DNA of 17,426 bases from Flavobacteriales bacterium UBA1937 (GTDB lineage Bacteria; Bacteroidota; Bacteroidia; Flavobacteriales; Weeksellaceae), in NCBI GenBank assembly GCA_002337005.1, contig DDFD01000074.1, positions 1 through 17,426 on the forward strand, written 5' to 3'. Positions 1-7,747 of this stretch are shown here, piece by piece. The translations under genes and the position numbers were made by a program. Position 1 is the stretch's first letter. Each line of letters opens with the position of its first letter. The notes under the pieces were generated by a model that worked only from the letters and a program-made list of their open reading frames with translations, did not search any database and had not been told where the DNA came from.

Positions 1-26
1 GTGTTTACCAATTCTGCCTTTGTCAT
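1..26 (-). CDS. HU-family DNA-binding protein (start only)
   Basis: Only the first eight codons and part of the ninth are in the window. On the minus strand an ATG at 26..24 begins the residues MTKAELVN, which match the usual N-terminus of HU/IHF-type nucleoid proteins in Bacteroidota. HU is a small (about 90-100 aa) dimeric protein that bends and compacts DNA. A TATATTTG -7 box lies 29 nt upstream on the same strand (62..55), which supports a real gene start here. The gene is divergent from mutY. The assignment rests on very few residues plus the promoter, so it is probable rather than certain. Confidence 0.6.
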
Positions 27-49
27 TTCCTTTTTTGTTTATATTTTTG
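19..49 (+). promoter_or_regulatory. Bacteroidota-type promoter for mutY
   Basis: TTTG at 19-22, a 19-nt spacer, then TATTTTTG at 42-49 fit the TTTG-N19-TAnnTTTG consensus exactly. Transcription would start near 53. The -33 element lies inside the first codons of the divergent HU-type gene. The position supports a mutY start downstream of about 55 and argues against the upstream TTG at 20. Confidence 0.6.
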
Positions 50-54
50 GTGTG

Positions 55-62
55 CAAATATA
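55..62 (-). promoter_or_regulatory. -7 box for the HU-type gene
   Basis: The minus strand reads TATATTTG at 62..55, a perfect TAnnTTTG element. It would place transcription start near 51 and give a leader of about 25 nt. No TTTG is found at the normal distance upstream (the nearest is 27 nt away), so only the -7 half is well supported. Confidence 0.5.
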
Positions 63-73
63 AAAAATATTTT

Positions 74-1114
74 TTGAATAAAACGAATACAAAAACTGAT
101 TTTCTAAACATTGGTTTAAAAATCTTGAAATGGTACGGTTTGAATGCGAGAGAATTACCTTGGCGTACCACTAAAAATCCGTATAATATATGGATTTGCG
201 AAATCGTACTTCAGCAGACCAGAGTAGAACAAGGTAAAAATCACTATCTCAATTTTGTAGAGCGGTTTCCAGAGGTGAAATCTCTAGCAGATGCACATAC
301 AGATGATGTTTTACTCTATTGGAAAGGTTTAGGGTATTATTCCAGAGCTATTAATCTGCACAGTGCTGCCCAACAAATTATGAATGACTTTAATGGAAAT
401 TTCCCTAATCATTTCGAAGATATTCTAAAATTAAAAGGAGTAGGTAAATATACAGCGGCTGCGGTGGCAAGTATTTGCTTTCACGAAAAAATTCCTGCCA
501 TAGATGGTAATTTCTACAGAGTGCTGAGCAGAATTTTTGCAGATGATTTTGATATTTCTTCTTCTAAAGCATATCAATATTTCTATAATTTGGCATTGAT
601 GATAATGCCAGATGAAAAACCTGGAGATTTCAATCAGGCAATTATGGATATTGGTTCGGAAGTTTGTAAACCTAAAAACCCGAATTGTGAGATTTGTCCA
701 GTAAAAAAAGATTGTCTGGCGTATGAAATGGGGCGTGTGCAAGATTTCCCTGTAAAGTCTAAAAAAGTGAAAGCTCAGGATTTAAAACTACACTACTATT
801 ATATAAGGTATAGAAACCAGTTTCTCATCAAGCAGAGAGATGATTCTTTTATTTGGAAAAAATTATATGATTTTCCTGAAAAAATTCCTTCAGATTTTGA
901 AAAATGGATTACTTACGAAAAAACAATTCATCATAAACTTACCCATAAAAATTTAGAAATTGTGATTTCTGAAGTGTCATTAAACAATAAAAAAGATTTT
1001 CAAAAGTTTTCAGAAGAGAATCAGTTTTTAATTATTACTTATGAAGAGTCTCACCAAAAGTCTTTTCCGAAACCTTTAGAAAATTTTCTAAAAAAAGAAT
1101 TTGAGGAATTGTAG
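74..1114 (+). CDS. mutY: A/G-specific adenine glycosylase MutY
   Basis: MutY removes adenine mispaired with 8-oxoguanine or guanine, the second line of defence against oxidised guanine. Counting from a TTG start at 74 (346 aa), the HhH-GPD glycosylase domain has the ELPWR motif near residue 27, the catalytic Glu43 in ICEIVLQQT, the helix-hairpin-helix LKGVGKYTAAA (119-129) and the catalytic Asp144 in IDGN. A [4Fe-4S] loop follows with C198-x6-C205-x2-C208-x5-C214. Residues about 230-346 form the Nudix-like C-terminal domain that reads 8-oxoG. There is no in-frame ATG anywhere before the catalytic core. TTG 74 was chosen because it lies about 20 nt after the predicted transcription start and gives the normal N-terminal length; TTG 125 would remove the first helix, and TTG 20 overlaps the HU-type gene and the promoter. 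Length is typical (about 350 aa). Identity is sure, the start is not. Confidence 0.93.
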   Translation: MNKTNTKTDFLNIGLKILKWYGLNARELPWRTTKNPYNIWICEIVLQQTRVEQGKNHYLNFVERFPEVKSLADAHTDDVLLYWKGLGYYSRAINLHSAAQQIMNDFNGNFPNHFEDILKLKGVGKYTAAAVASICFHEKIPAIDGNFYRVLSRIFADDFDISSSKAYQYFYNLALMIMPDEKPGDFNQAIMDIGSEVCKPKNPNCEICPVKKDCLAYEMGRVQDFPVKSKKVKAQDLKLHYYYIRYRNQFLIKQRDDSFIWKKLYDFPEKIPSDFEKWITYEKTIHHKLTHKNLEIVISEVSLNNKKDFQKFSEENQFLIITYEESHQKSFPKPLENFLKKEFEEL

Positions 1115-1251
1115 AGTGGGAAAGTGGGAAAATTGTAGAATTTGAGAGAAGTAAGTGGATAAACGATTCTAACAATATCAAATGAAATCTAACAACTTCA
1201 AACCATTTCAAACAAAATCAATCTCAGATAATTTTCTTCACATAAAATTCA

Positions 1252-1259
1252 TATTTTTG
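1252..1259 (+). promoter_or_regulatory. possible -7 box immediately before gldD
   Basis: TATTTTTG matches TAnnTTTG and is followed by C-A-A-A and then the ATG at 1264. If used, transcription would start within about 1-3 nt of the start codon. No TTTG exists 17-20 nt upstream, so this is a half-promoter in AT-rich DNA and may be chance. Confidence 0.3.
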
Positions 1260-1263
1260 CAAA

Positions 1264-1821
1264 ATGTTTAAGAACCTAGCTTTTACACTTTTAACGATTT
1301 TAGCCATTAGTTGTAGTGATGATGTAAAACCAAGACCCAAAGGAGAATTGCGTTTAGACTATCCTCAGCCGAAATATCAGCTATTTAATAACAATTGCGC
1401 TTATACCTTTGAGTATTCTGATTTTGCACAGATTGTAGATGCCAAAAAATCTTGTTGGTATTACCTGCGTTATCCCAAAATGAAAGCCAATGTTTTAATC
1501 ACTTATTTCCCTGTAAAAAACAATACACAGGAGCAAATAAAAGAAGTAGAAAAAATGGTCTATAAACATACCATAAGAGCTTCTGCCATAGAAACCAAAA
1601 CTTTTTCTTATCCTAAAAACAAGGTTTATGGCAATATGTACGAACTAAAAGGCGAAACCGCTTCTAATATTCAAATTTTTGTAACAGACAGCACGAGACA
1701 TTTTGTAACGGCCAATTTGTATTTTAATACCAGACCAAAGCCAGATTCTCTAGCTCCTGCGGTAAATTACATTAAAAATGATTTGATGAAAATGATAGAA
1801 ACTTTTCGCTGGAAAAATTGA
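1264..1821 (+). CDS. gldD: gliding motility lipoprotein GldD
   Basis: GldD is a Bacteroidota lipoprotein first defined by its need in Flavobacterium gliding; it also occurs in non-gliding relatives. The 185-aa product begins with a lipoprotein signal (MFKNLAFTLLTILAISC, lipidation at Cys17), followed by the characteristic stretch RPKGELRLDYPQPKYQ and, further on, YYLRYPKMKANVLITYFP, which is why I call GldD with confidence. After the signal there are no membrane segments, so the protein is probably anchored in the envelope facing the periplasm. It follows mutY by 149 nt in the same direction, a neighbourhood seen in related genomes. gldE, often adjacent to gldD, is not here. A TATTTTTG box at 1252-1259 sits only 4 nt before the ATG, so the transcript could be almost leaderless. 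Confidence 0.9.
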   Translation: MFKNLAFTLLTILAISCSDDVKPRPKGELRLDYPQPKYQLFNNNCAYTFEYSDFAQIVDAKKSCWYYLRYPKMKANVLITYFPVKNNTQEQIKEVEKMVYKHTIRASAIETKTFSYPKNKVYGNMYELKGETASNIQIFVTDSTRHFVTANLYFNTRPKPDSLAPAVNYIKNDLMKMIETFRWKN

Positions 1822-1929
1822 TTTGATGATGATGCTAAAATTTAATAAAAGAATTTGACACAAGATTAATTAACAAAAAATATAGGCAGAAAGCAGATTG
1901 CAGAAAGCCAAAGCAAAAATTATAATACT

Positions 1930-2850
1930 ATGAAATTACTTGCAGTAGGAACTGTAGCATTTGATGCAATTGAAACACCTTTTGGTAAAACAGATAAAAT
2001 TTTGGGCGGTGCAGCTACTTACATTGGTTTGGCAGCTTCTGTAATGAAAACAGATGTAAGTTTGGTTTCTGTAATTGGTGGTGATTTTCCTCAGGAATAT
2101 TTGGATATGATGACTTCTAAAGGAATTAATATCGATGGTGTGGAAATGATAAAAGACGGTAAAACTTTTTTCTGGAGTGGTAAATATCATAATGATTTGA
2201 ACTCTAGAGATACACTAATTACCGAACTGAATGTTTTAGAAAATTTCGACCCGAAAATCCCTGCTTCTGCGGCAGATGCTGAGGTTCTTTTACTAGGAAA
2301 CCTACATCCAGCGGTGCAATTGGCAGTTTTAGAAAGAATGAATTCTAGACCAAAATTGGTGATTTTAGATACCATGAATTTTTGGATGGATCTTACTTGG
2401 GATTTATTGATGGAGGTTATCGCAAAAACAGATGTTATCACCATTAATGATGAAGAAGCACGTCAACTTTCTGGCGAATATTCTTTGGTGAAAGCAGCTC
2501 AAAAAATTCATACTTTGGGACCGAAATACGTAATCATCAAAAAAGGAGAACACGGTGCATTGCTTTTTGATGATGGAAAAGTTTTCGCCATTCCTGCATT
2601 GCCTTTAGAAGAAGTTTTTGATCCAACTGGTGCAGGAGATACTTTTGCAGGTGGTTTTGCATCTCATATCGCTAAATCAGGGAATATTTCTTTCGAAAAT
2701 ATGAAATCTGCGATTATTGTAGGTTCTGCAATGGCAAGTTTTACGGTAGAAGAATTCGGAACACAGAGATTAGAAAAAGTAACGCAAGACGAACTGAAAC
2801 AAAGAATTACTCAATTTAAGGAATTAACTACTTTCGAAGTAGAACTTTAA
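1930..2850 (+). CDS. PfkB-family carbohydrate/nucleoside kinase
   Basis: The 306-aa product is a ribokinase-fold (PfkB) kinase that transfers the ATP gamma-phosphate to a hydroxyl of a sugar or nucleoside. The first PfkB signature is seen as ILGGAATYIGLAAS (about residues 24-37) and the second as DPTGAGDTFAGGF, with the anion hole GAGD and catalytic base Asp237. The C-terminal residues 230-290 form the ATP site. No signal peptide, so cytosolic. The substrate cannot be read from the sequence: ribose, fructose, adenosine and related substrates are all handled by this family. It sits 108 nt after gldD, is followed by a strong terminator at 2864-2895, and is transcribed with or independently of gldD. 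Family certain, substrate unknown. Confidence 0.88.
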   Translation: MKLLAVGTVAFDAIETPFGKTDKILGGAATYIGLAASVMKTDVSLVSVIGGDFPQEYLDMMTSKGINIDGVEMIKDGKTFFWSGKYHNDLNSRDTLITELNVLENFDPKIPASAADAEVLLLGNLHPAVQLAVLERMNSRPKLVILDTMNFWMDLTWDLLMEVIAKTDVITINDEEARQLSGEYSLVKAAQKIHTLGPKYVIIKKGEHGALLFDDGKVFAIPALPLEEVFDPTGAGDTFAGGFASHIAKSGNISFENMKSAIIVGSAMASFTVEEFGTQRLEKVTQDELKQRITQFKELTTFEVEL

Positions 2851-2863
2851 TAAAACTTTAACT

Positions 2864-2895
2864 CCCTTTTAGAATTATTTTAAAAGGGTTTTTTT
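2864..2895 (+). terminator. intrinsic terminator after the PfkB kinase
   Basis: CCCTTTTA at 2864-2871 pairs perfectly with TAAAAGGG at 2881-2888 (8 bp, 9-nt loop) and is followed directly by seven T. It separates the kinase from the prolyl-isomerase genes. Confidence 0.85.
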
Positions 2896-2967
2896 ATAGA
2901 TTTGAGCCATATTTTTTATACATTTTTTTTCAAATTTTAATAAGAAAAATAAACACATCAAATTTAG

Positions 2968-4788
2968 ATGAAAATAAAATTAACAGTCCTTCTCTTTTTA
3001 GCATTTCTGAGCTATAAATCTCAATATTTAATTGTAGGCAAAGACAGTGTTTCTGTACAAAAATTTAAAGAAGAGAATAAATATGGTCTAGAAACCGCAG
3101 GAATTAACAGCACCATCAAAACTTATACTGATTTTAAATTACTACAACAGTTCGCAATAGAAAAAAAAGCGGATACACTCAGTTATTTTAAGGCTAAAAT
3201 GGCCGAAAAAAATCAACAGTTGAGAGAAGAGAGTTTTTATCCGAAGCCTATTTTGCAATCGGCGCTTAACGAGTATCTTTCGGCTAATTTGCTAGAGAAT
3301 AAAATTCAGGTTTTTTACGTTCAAAAAACGGAAAATGATACCAATGATTATAAAAAAATATATGACGAGGTAAAAAATGGAACTCTGAAAATAGAAGATG
3401 CCATTTTGAAATATTCTAAACTAAAAGCAGAACCTTTTTTTGTAAAAGCAGGAACGGTAGATACTGAATTAGAAAAAGAACTACAAGCTTTGCAATCTGG
3501 CAATTACACCAAATTGATTAATACCCCTACTTTAGCAGCTTTTGCAAAATTAGTAGAGAGAAGGCCATCGCTAGGTTATATCATTTTTGGCACTATTTCT
3601 TATCCTAAATCTGACGCGGAAAAAATGAAAACTCAAATTTTTGAGGCGTTAAAATCTGGTAAAAAATTTGAAGAAGTTGCTAAATTATACGGTTCTACAG
3701 ACGCCGAAAAAAACAATGCAGGTATTGTAATGGGTTCGCCAGTGCTTCCAGACGAAGTATATGCCGCCATCAAAGGTAAAAAAGAAGGTGAATATACAGA
3801 ACCAGTACTTTTAGGAGATAAATATTTCATTTTTAACGTATATTCTTTGGTTCCTTATCAAAATTCTGAAAAGCATAATAAAATGTTCGTTAAGGAAATG
3901 ATGAGTTCTCAGTATTCAGATATAGCTTATGATAAATTGGTTAATTCTATCGTGAAATCTTCAAAATATAAGGAAATGCCAGATTTTGAAAAGGTGAAAA
4001 AATCGTATCAAGATTTTCTTAATTTTAAAAATGATAAGGCTGTTTTGTACCAATTCGGGAAAACTAATTTTACCTTCGAGAGTTTGAAAAAAATAATTGC
4101 AGAAAATTTTAAAAATGCAGATAAACTACCAGCAGACCAGTGGAAATATTTTGTAGAGTCTAAAAGGAATAGTGATGTTTTTGCTGCTTACAGCAAAGAT
4201 TTTTCTGAATTACCAGAGATAAAATCTGAAATGAATAAGTTGAAACAAAACCTTTTGGCAGACTATATTTTTAGTTATTATATTGAAAATGAACTCAAAA
4301 AGCCAGAAATTTTAGATGAATACTATCAGAAACATAAAGATAAATACGTTTTAGAAAGTAGAGCAGATGGTAGAGTAGCGATTTTGACGGATTTATCAGT
4401 AGAAAAAGATATTACCAAAGAAATAGAAAATCCTAAAAACTGGGAAAATCTAAACAAGAAATATTATGGAAAATTAGATGGAACACAGCAATTGCAGGTT
4501 CATTTCGAGGAAGGCGAGATGTCTGAAAATGCAGATGTTTTTAAAATCTACAAAGTTCCGTTTCAAAAAGGTGTACATAAAGTAAAAATGGATAAAAGAT
4601 TGCTTATTATTGCAATAGACGAAATTTTACCACCTTCGCAGATGTCTAGACAAGATGCAGAGCAGCAATTAAAGACAGATGTAACAGAGGAAATTTTAAC
4701 AAAGACCATACAAGAACAGCGTGATAAAACCAAAATTACACTAGAACCAGCTTTTATGGCAGACCTCGAAAAGAATTTTAAGAAATAA
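2968..4788 (+). CDS. large periplasmic parvulin-type peptidylprolyl isomerase
   Basis: This 606-aa protein has a signal peptide (MKIKLTVLLFLAFLSYKSQ) and so should act in the periplasm, probably helping to fold exported or outer-membrane proteins. Residues about 203-293 are a recognisable parvulin (rotamase) domain: SLGYIIFGTISYP, the K-x-FEEVAKLYGS segment, the NNAGIVMG turn, and DKYFIFNVYSLVPY as the last strand. Residues about 112-197 look like a second, degenerate parvulin repeat (IQVFYVQK, a DAILKYSK segment, FFVKAGTV). The C-terminal half, about residues 300-606, is charged, mostly helical and without a domain I recognise. The next gene, 66 nt downstream on the same strand, is a SurA-like isomerase, which suggests that the two work on overlapping clients. 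No terminator lies between them. Confidence 0.85.
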   Translation: MKIKLTVLLFLAFLSYKSQYLIVGKDSVSVQKFKEENKYGLETAGINSTIKTYTDFKLLQQFAIEKKADTLSYFKAKMAEKNQQLREESFYPKPILQSALNEYLSANLLENKIQVFYVQKTENDTNDYKKIYDEVKNGTLKIEDAILKYSKLKAEPFFVKAGTVDTELEKELQALQSGNYTKLINTPTLAAFAKLVERRPSLGYIIFGTISYPKSDAEKMKTQIFEALKSGKKFEEVAKLYGSTDAEKNNAGIVMGSPVLPDEVYAAIKGKKEGEYTEPVLLGDKYFIFNVYSLVPYQNSEKHNKMFVKEMMSSQYSDIAYDKLVNSIVKSSKYKEMPDFEKVKKSYQDFLNFKNDKAVLYQFGKTNFTFESLKKIIAENFKNADKLPADQWKYFVESKRNSDVFAAYSKDFSELPEIKSEMNKLKQNLLADYIFSYYIENELKKPEILDEYYQKHKDKYVLESRADGRVAILTDLSVEKDITKEIENPKNWENLNKKYYGKLDGTQQLQVHFEEGEMSENADVFKIYKVPFQKGVHKVKMDKRLLIIAIDEILPPSQMSRQDAEQQLKTDVTEEILTKTIQEQRDKTKITLEPAFMADLEKNFKK

Positions 4789-4803
4789 TTAGCAAAAAAA
4801 ATG

Positions 4804-4833
4804 TGTGAAATCTCGCAGAGAATTCTAATTTTG
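4804..4833 (+). promoter_or_regulatory. possible internal promoter before the SurA-like gene
   Basis: TGTG at 4804-4807, an 18-nt spacer and TAATTTTG at 4826-4833 approximate the TTTG/TAnnTTTG promoter (one mismatch in the -33 box). Transcription would start near 4838, 17 nt before the ATG at 4855. It lies downstream of the ATG at 4801, so it also argues that 4855 is the real start. Confidence 0.4.
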
Positions 4834-4854
4834 CAACTTAATACAATTTTAATA

Positions 4855-6222
4855 ATGATTAAAAATTTAAAATATCTACTTACACTTAGTTTTTTAGTAA
4901 GTTTATTTTCGATTAATGCAAATGCTCAGGTTAAAAAAGGAGACCTAATCGATGGGATTTCTGCCGTAGTTGGTAACGAAATTATCTTAGAATCTGATAT
5001 CCTAGAGCAGCAAAACTATGCCGCACAACAAGGCGCTGCTAAAACCGATAAATGCGAGTTTATGGATGGTATTCTTAATAATAAGTTGCTTATATACACC
5101 GCAAAAAAAGATACATTAATTCAAGACAGAACTTCTGCCATCAAAGAAGGTGTTTTAGATAAATACAATCAAATTGTTAGTCAGTTTCCATCAGAAAAAG
5201 CAATGCTAGATGCATACAAATTTCGTACTTCTTATGAAATGAAAAACGCTATCGAAAAAATGGATATAGACAACTATTATGGTCAACAAAAATATGCTTT
5301 GATTACAGAAAAAGTAAGCATTACACCAAACGAAGTTACCGATTTCTATAACGCATTTAAGTTTCAGTTGCCGCAAGTAAAAGACGAGGTTGCTCTCTCT
5401 AAAATTGCAATGTATCCTAAACTTACAGAAGCACATAAAGATGAAATAATTAACAAGCTGAAGAAAATAAAACAAGATATTCTAGCAGGAGAATCTTTTG
5501 AAAACAAAGCGAGAATCTATTCAGAAGACCCAGGTTCTGCAGCAAACGGAGGTTTATATACCAATATCAACAGAGGTAAAATGGTTAAAATTTTCGAAGC
5601 TACGGCGCTTAATCTTCAAGAAGGAGAAATTTCTGATCCTGTAGAATCTGAATTTGGTTTCCATATCATACAATTGGTTAAGAAAAGCGGTAAACAATAT
5701 GATGCTAGACATATTTTGCTAAAAGCTGAACCAAATGCAGAAGAAATTGCAGCTGCAAAAGCCGAAATGGAAAAAATAAAAGAAGATATTAAAAGCGGTA
5801 AAATTACCTTTAAAGATGCAGCTTATAAATATTCTGATGATAAAAATACCAAGTACAACGCAGGGATAATGCCTGGCGAAGATAATTCTGATAGATTAGA
5901 AAAAGCTAACCTAAATGCTACAATTGCTTACCAAATTGCTGGACTTAACAAAGGTGATTTAACAGATGTTTTTGTAGAAGAAGGGCAAAATCAGAAAAAA
6001 GCGGTTACCATTATAAAAGTAAATGAGATTATTCCTCAGCATTCTCTAGATTTAGCTACAGATTTTGAAAGAATCAAAGGATTTGCGCTTAACAAAAAGA
6101 AAGGCGAAGTTCTTGATAAATGGGTGAAAGAGCACCTGCCAGATACTTTTATTTCTATTGATAATCGTTATAAAGATTGTAAATTCAAAGAAGATTGGGG
6201 CAAATCTGCCATCATCAAATAA
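4855..6222 (+). CDS. SurA-like periplasmic chaperone / peptidylprolyl isomerase
   Basis: The 455-aa product has a clean signal peptide ending FSINANA-Q (cleavage after residue 24). Mature residues 30-150 form the SurA N-terminal chaperone domain, opening with IDGISAVVGNEIILESDI, the classical SurA start. Two parvulin domains follow, about 178-280 (FENKARIYSEDPGSAANGG, ESEFGFHIIQLV) and 282-400 (ARHILLKAEP, FKDAAYKYSDD). SurA guides beta-barrel proteins to the BAM complex. Its two-parvulin layout and length match the family. An upstream in-frame ATG at 4801 would add 18 residues ahead of the signal peptide, and a candidate promoter lies between the two, so the second ATG is preferred. It follows the other isomerase by 66 nt and is closed by a terminator. 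Confidence 0.9.
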   Translation: MIKNLKYLLTLSFLVSLFSINANAQVKKGDLIDGISAVVGNEIILESDILEQQNYAAQQGAAKTDKCEFMDGILNNKLLIYTAKKDTLIQDRTSAIKEGVLDKYNQIVSQFPSEKAMLDAYKFRTSYEMKNAIEKMDIDNYYGQQKYALITEKVSITPNEVTDFYNAFKFQLPQVKDEVALSKIAMYPKLTEAHKDEIINKLKKIKQDILAGESFENKARIYSEDPGSAANGGLYTNINRGKMVKIFEATALNLQEGEISDPVESEFGFHIIQLVKKSGKQYDARHILLKAEPNAEEIAAAKAEMEKIKEDIKSGKITFKDAAYKYSDDKNTKYNAGIMPGEDNSDRLEKANLNATIAYQIAGLNKGDLTDVFVEEGQNQKKAVTIIKVNEIIPQHSLDLATDFERIKGFALNKKKGEVLDKWVKEHLPDTFISIDNRYKDCKFKEDWGKSAIIK

Positions 6223-6230
6223 ATAAATAA

Positions 6231-6258
6231 AACCATCGGATTTTTTCGGTGGTTTTTT
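6231..6258 (+). terminator. intrinsic terminator after the SurA-like gene
   Basis: AACCATCGGA (6231-6240) pairs with TTCGGTGGTT (6245-6254) across a 4-T loop, about 10 bp with two G-U pairs, followed by a T run to 6258. Confidence 0.8.
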
Positions 6259-6270
6259 ATTTTCTCTTTG

Positions 6271-6301
6271 CTTGGTGAGGTATTGCTAGTATTTATATTT
6301 G
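6271..6301 (+). promoter_or_regulatory. promoter of the FabK/NMO-type flavoprotein
   Basis: TATATTTG at 6294-6301 is a perfect -7 box. CTTG at 6271-6274 lies 19 nt before it (three of four bases of TTTG); an exact TTTG at 6267-6270 would need a 23-nt spacer. Start of transcription would be near 6305, 38 nt before the ATG. Confidence 0.5.
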
Positions 6302-6342
6302 TGAAATTTTGTGAGTATCCTTATCTTTAAACAAAAAATTCT

Positions 6343-7275
6343 ATGAACAGAATTACTCAGTTATTCAATATAAAATATCCTATCATACAAGGCGGAATGA
6401 TCTGGCACAGTGGTTATAAATTGGCTTCGGCGGTTTCTAATGCAGGTGGTTTAGGTTTAATAGGCGCAGGTAGCATGTATCCCGATGTTTTGAGAGAACA
6501 TATCCAAAAATGTAAAAAAGCGACTAATCAACCTTTCGGTGTTAATGTGCCGATGTTATATCCGAATATAGAAGAGATTATTCAAATTATTCTAGAAGAA
6601 AAAGTTCCTATTGTTTTTACTTCCGCAGGAAATCCTAAAAACTATACCGAAATTCTAAAAAAAGAAGGCAGAAAAGTAGCGCATGTGGTTTCTAGTGTGA
6701 AATTTGCAGTGAAATGCCAAGAAGCTGGTGTAGATGCGGTGGTAGCGGAAGGTTTCGAAGCAGGTGGACATAACGGAAGAGAAGAAACTACTACACTTTC
6801 TTTAATCCCAAATGTGAGAAAAAATATAGAAATTCCGCTTATAGCAGCAGGAGGAATTGCAATTGGTTCTCAGATGAAAGCTGCGATGATTTTGGGAGCA
6901 GATGGTGTGCAAATTGGTTCTAGATTTGCCGCTACGGAGGAAGCAAGTGCTCACAATAATTGGAAACAAAAAATTGTAGAAACCAAAGAAGGAGACACGC
7001 AATTGACCTTAAAAGAGCTAGCACCTGTTCGTCTTGTGAAAAATAAGTTTTTCTATGAATTAGAAGAAATTTACAAAAACGGAAAAAGCATAGAATTACT
7101 TACCGAAAAACTAGGAAAACGCCGTGCTAAACGCGGAATGTTCGAAGGAGATTTAGAAGAAGGTGAGCTAGAAATAGGGCAATCTTCGGCTTTAATTGAC
7201 GAAATTCTTACCGTGGAACAAGTTTTTCAAAAATTATTAAAAGAATTTGAAGAGGCAGATTATTCTAAATTTTAA
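6343..7275 (+). CDS. FMN-dependent nitronate monooxygenase / FabK-type enoyl-ACP reductase
   Basis: This 310-aa TIM-barrel flavoprotein belongs to the 2-nitropropane dioxygenase family, which includes nitronate monooxygenases and the enoyl-ACP reductase FabK. Visible signatures are YPIIQGGMIW (12-21), SNAGGLGLIGAG (32-43), PFGVNVP (64-70), AEGFEAGGHNG with the catalytic-type His143, and the phosphate-binding strands IPLIAAGGIA (164-173) and GADGVQIGSRF (185-195). The EGFEAGGHNG...TTTLSLIP segment is close to FabK as well as to nitronate monooxygenases, so the reaction (nitronate detoxification or the last step of fatty-acid elongation) cannot be fixed from this sequence. It stands alone, with its own promoter and a strong terminator. 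It is cytosolic. Confidence 0.85.
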   Translation: MNRITQLFNIKYPIIQGGMIWHSGYKLASAVSNAGGLGLIGAGSMYPDVLREHIQKCKKATNQPFGVNVPMLYPNIEEIIQIILEEKVPIVFTSAGNPKNYTEILKKEGRKVAHVVSSVKFAVKCQEAGVDAVVAEGFEAGGHNGREETTTLSLIPNVRKNIEIPLIAAGGIAIGSQMKAAMILGADGVQIGSRFAATEEASAHNNWKQKIVETKEGDTQLTLKELAPVRLVKNKFFYELEEIYKNGKSIELLTEKLGKRRAKRGMFEGDLEEGELEIGQSSALIDEILTVEQVFQKLLKEFEEADYSKF

Positions 7276-7281
7276 TAAATT

Positions 7282-7309
7282 AAAAGCTCATCAAACGATG
7301 AGCTTTTTT
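7282..7309 (+). terminator. intrinsic terminator between the flavoprotein and rhodanese genes
   Basis: AAAAGCTCATC (7282-7292) and GATGAGCTTTT (7297-7307) form a perfect 11-bp stem with an AAAC loop, followed by T to 7309. The A tract on the other side is only four bases, but the hairpin may also stop the convergent rhodanese transcript. Confidence 0.9.
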
Positions 7310-7334
7310 GCAAAAAAAATAAGAACTTTTATTT

Positions 7335-7625
7335 TTACTTTACTTGTTCTAGAGCCATTTGTACTTGCATAAAACCGCCGCCATTATAAATGTCATCAAA
7401 ACCATTTTGAGCTAAGAATTGACAAGCTTGTCCGCTTCTGCCACCGCTTCTGCAAAAAATAATTTTTGGACCTTTCATTTCTTTTATTTCATCTTTTTTT
7501 AATGGTACAGTTGCCAAAGGAATGTTTACTGCGCCTTCTACTTTCCCCTCCATTACTAGTTCTTCTGGTTGTCTTACATCTATTAAGTGGTAATTACCTG
7601 AGCTTAAAATTTCTTCGAATGTCAT
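7335..7625 (-). CDS. single-domain rhodanese
   Basis: The 96-aa cytosolic product is one rhodanese domain with nothing else. It shows YHLIDVRQPEE (12-22), the EGAVNIP segment (30-36) and the active-site loop FCRSGGRS with the sulfur-carrying Cys58. Such proteins carry persulfide sulfur on the cysteine; the six-residue loop CRSGGR fits sulfurtransferases rather than Cdc25-type phosphatases. The donor and acceptor are unknown. It is divergent from queG (122 nt between start codons) and convergent with the flavoprotein gene. A TAATTTTG -7 box lies 32-39 nt upstream on its strand. Confidence 0.88.
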   Translation of the reverse strand: MTFEEILSSGNYHLIDVRQPEELVMEGKVEGAVNIPLATVPLKKDEIKEMKGPKIIFCRSGGRSGQACQFLAQNGFDDIYNGGGFMQVQMALEQVK

Positions 7626-7656
7626 TTTTATTTTTTTTAAATTGTAATTTGTGAGG

Positions 7657-7664
7657 CAAAATTA
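7657..7664 (-). promoter_or_regulatory. -7 box of the rhodanese gene
   Basis: The minus strand reads TAATTTTG at 7664..7657, matching TAnnTTTG. The predicted leader is about 28 nt. The expected -33 TTTG is not present at 17-20 nt, so confidence is limited. Confidence 0.35.
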
Positions 7665-7747
7665 TAAAAAAACTTACCTTCGCACTGTGATTTTTGTTAC
7701 AATGATTCATTTTTTTTGTTCAAAAATCTATTTTTTAAGAGAAATTT

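Noticed and set aside
20..73. TTG at 20 as the mutY start, giving a longer protein with a hydrophobic N-terminus
   Set aside because: It overlaps the divergent HU-type gene and lies upstream of the predicted transcription start, and MutY has no such extension.
4801..4854. ATG at 4801 as the SurA-like start
   Set aside because: It would put 18 residues in front of a perfect signal peptide, and it precedes the likely promoter.
5206..5475. Minus-strand 89-codon frame inside the SurA-like gene
   Set aside because: It lies fully within a well-supported coding region and shows no motif.
7466..7654. Hydrophobic 62-codon frame on + opposite the rhodanese gene
   Set aside because: It is the antisense shadow of the rhodanese; leucine-rich content comes from codon complementarity.
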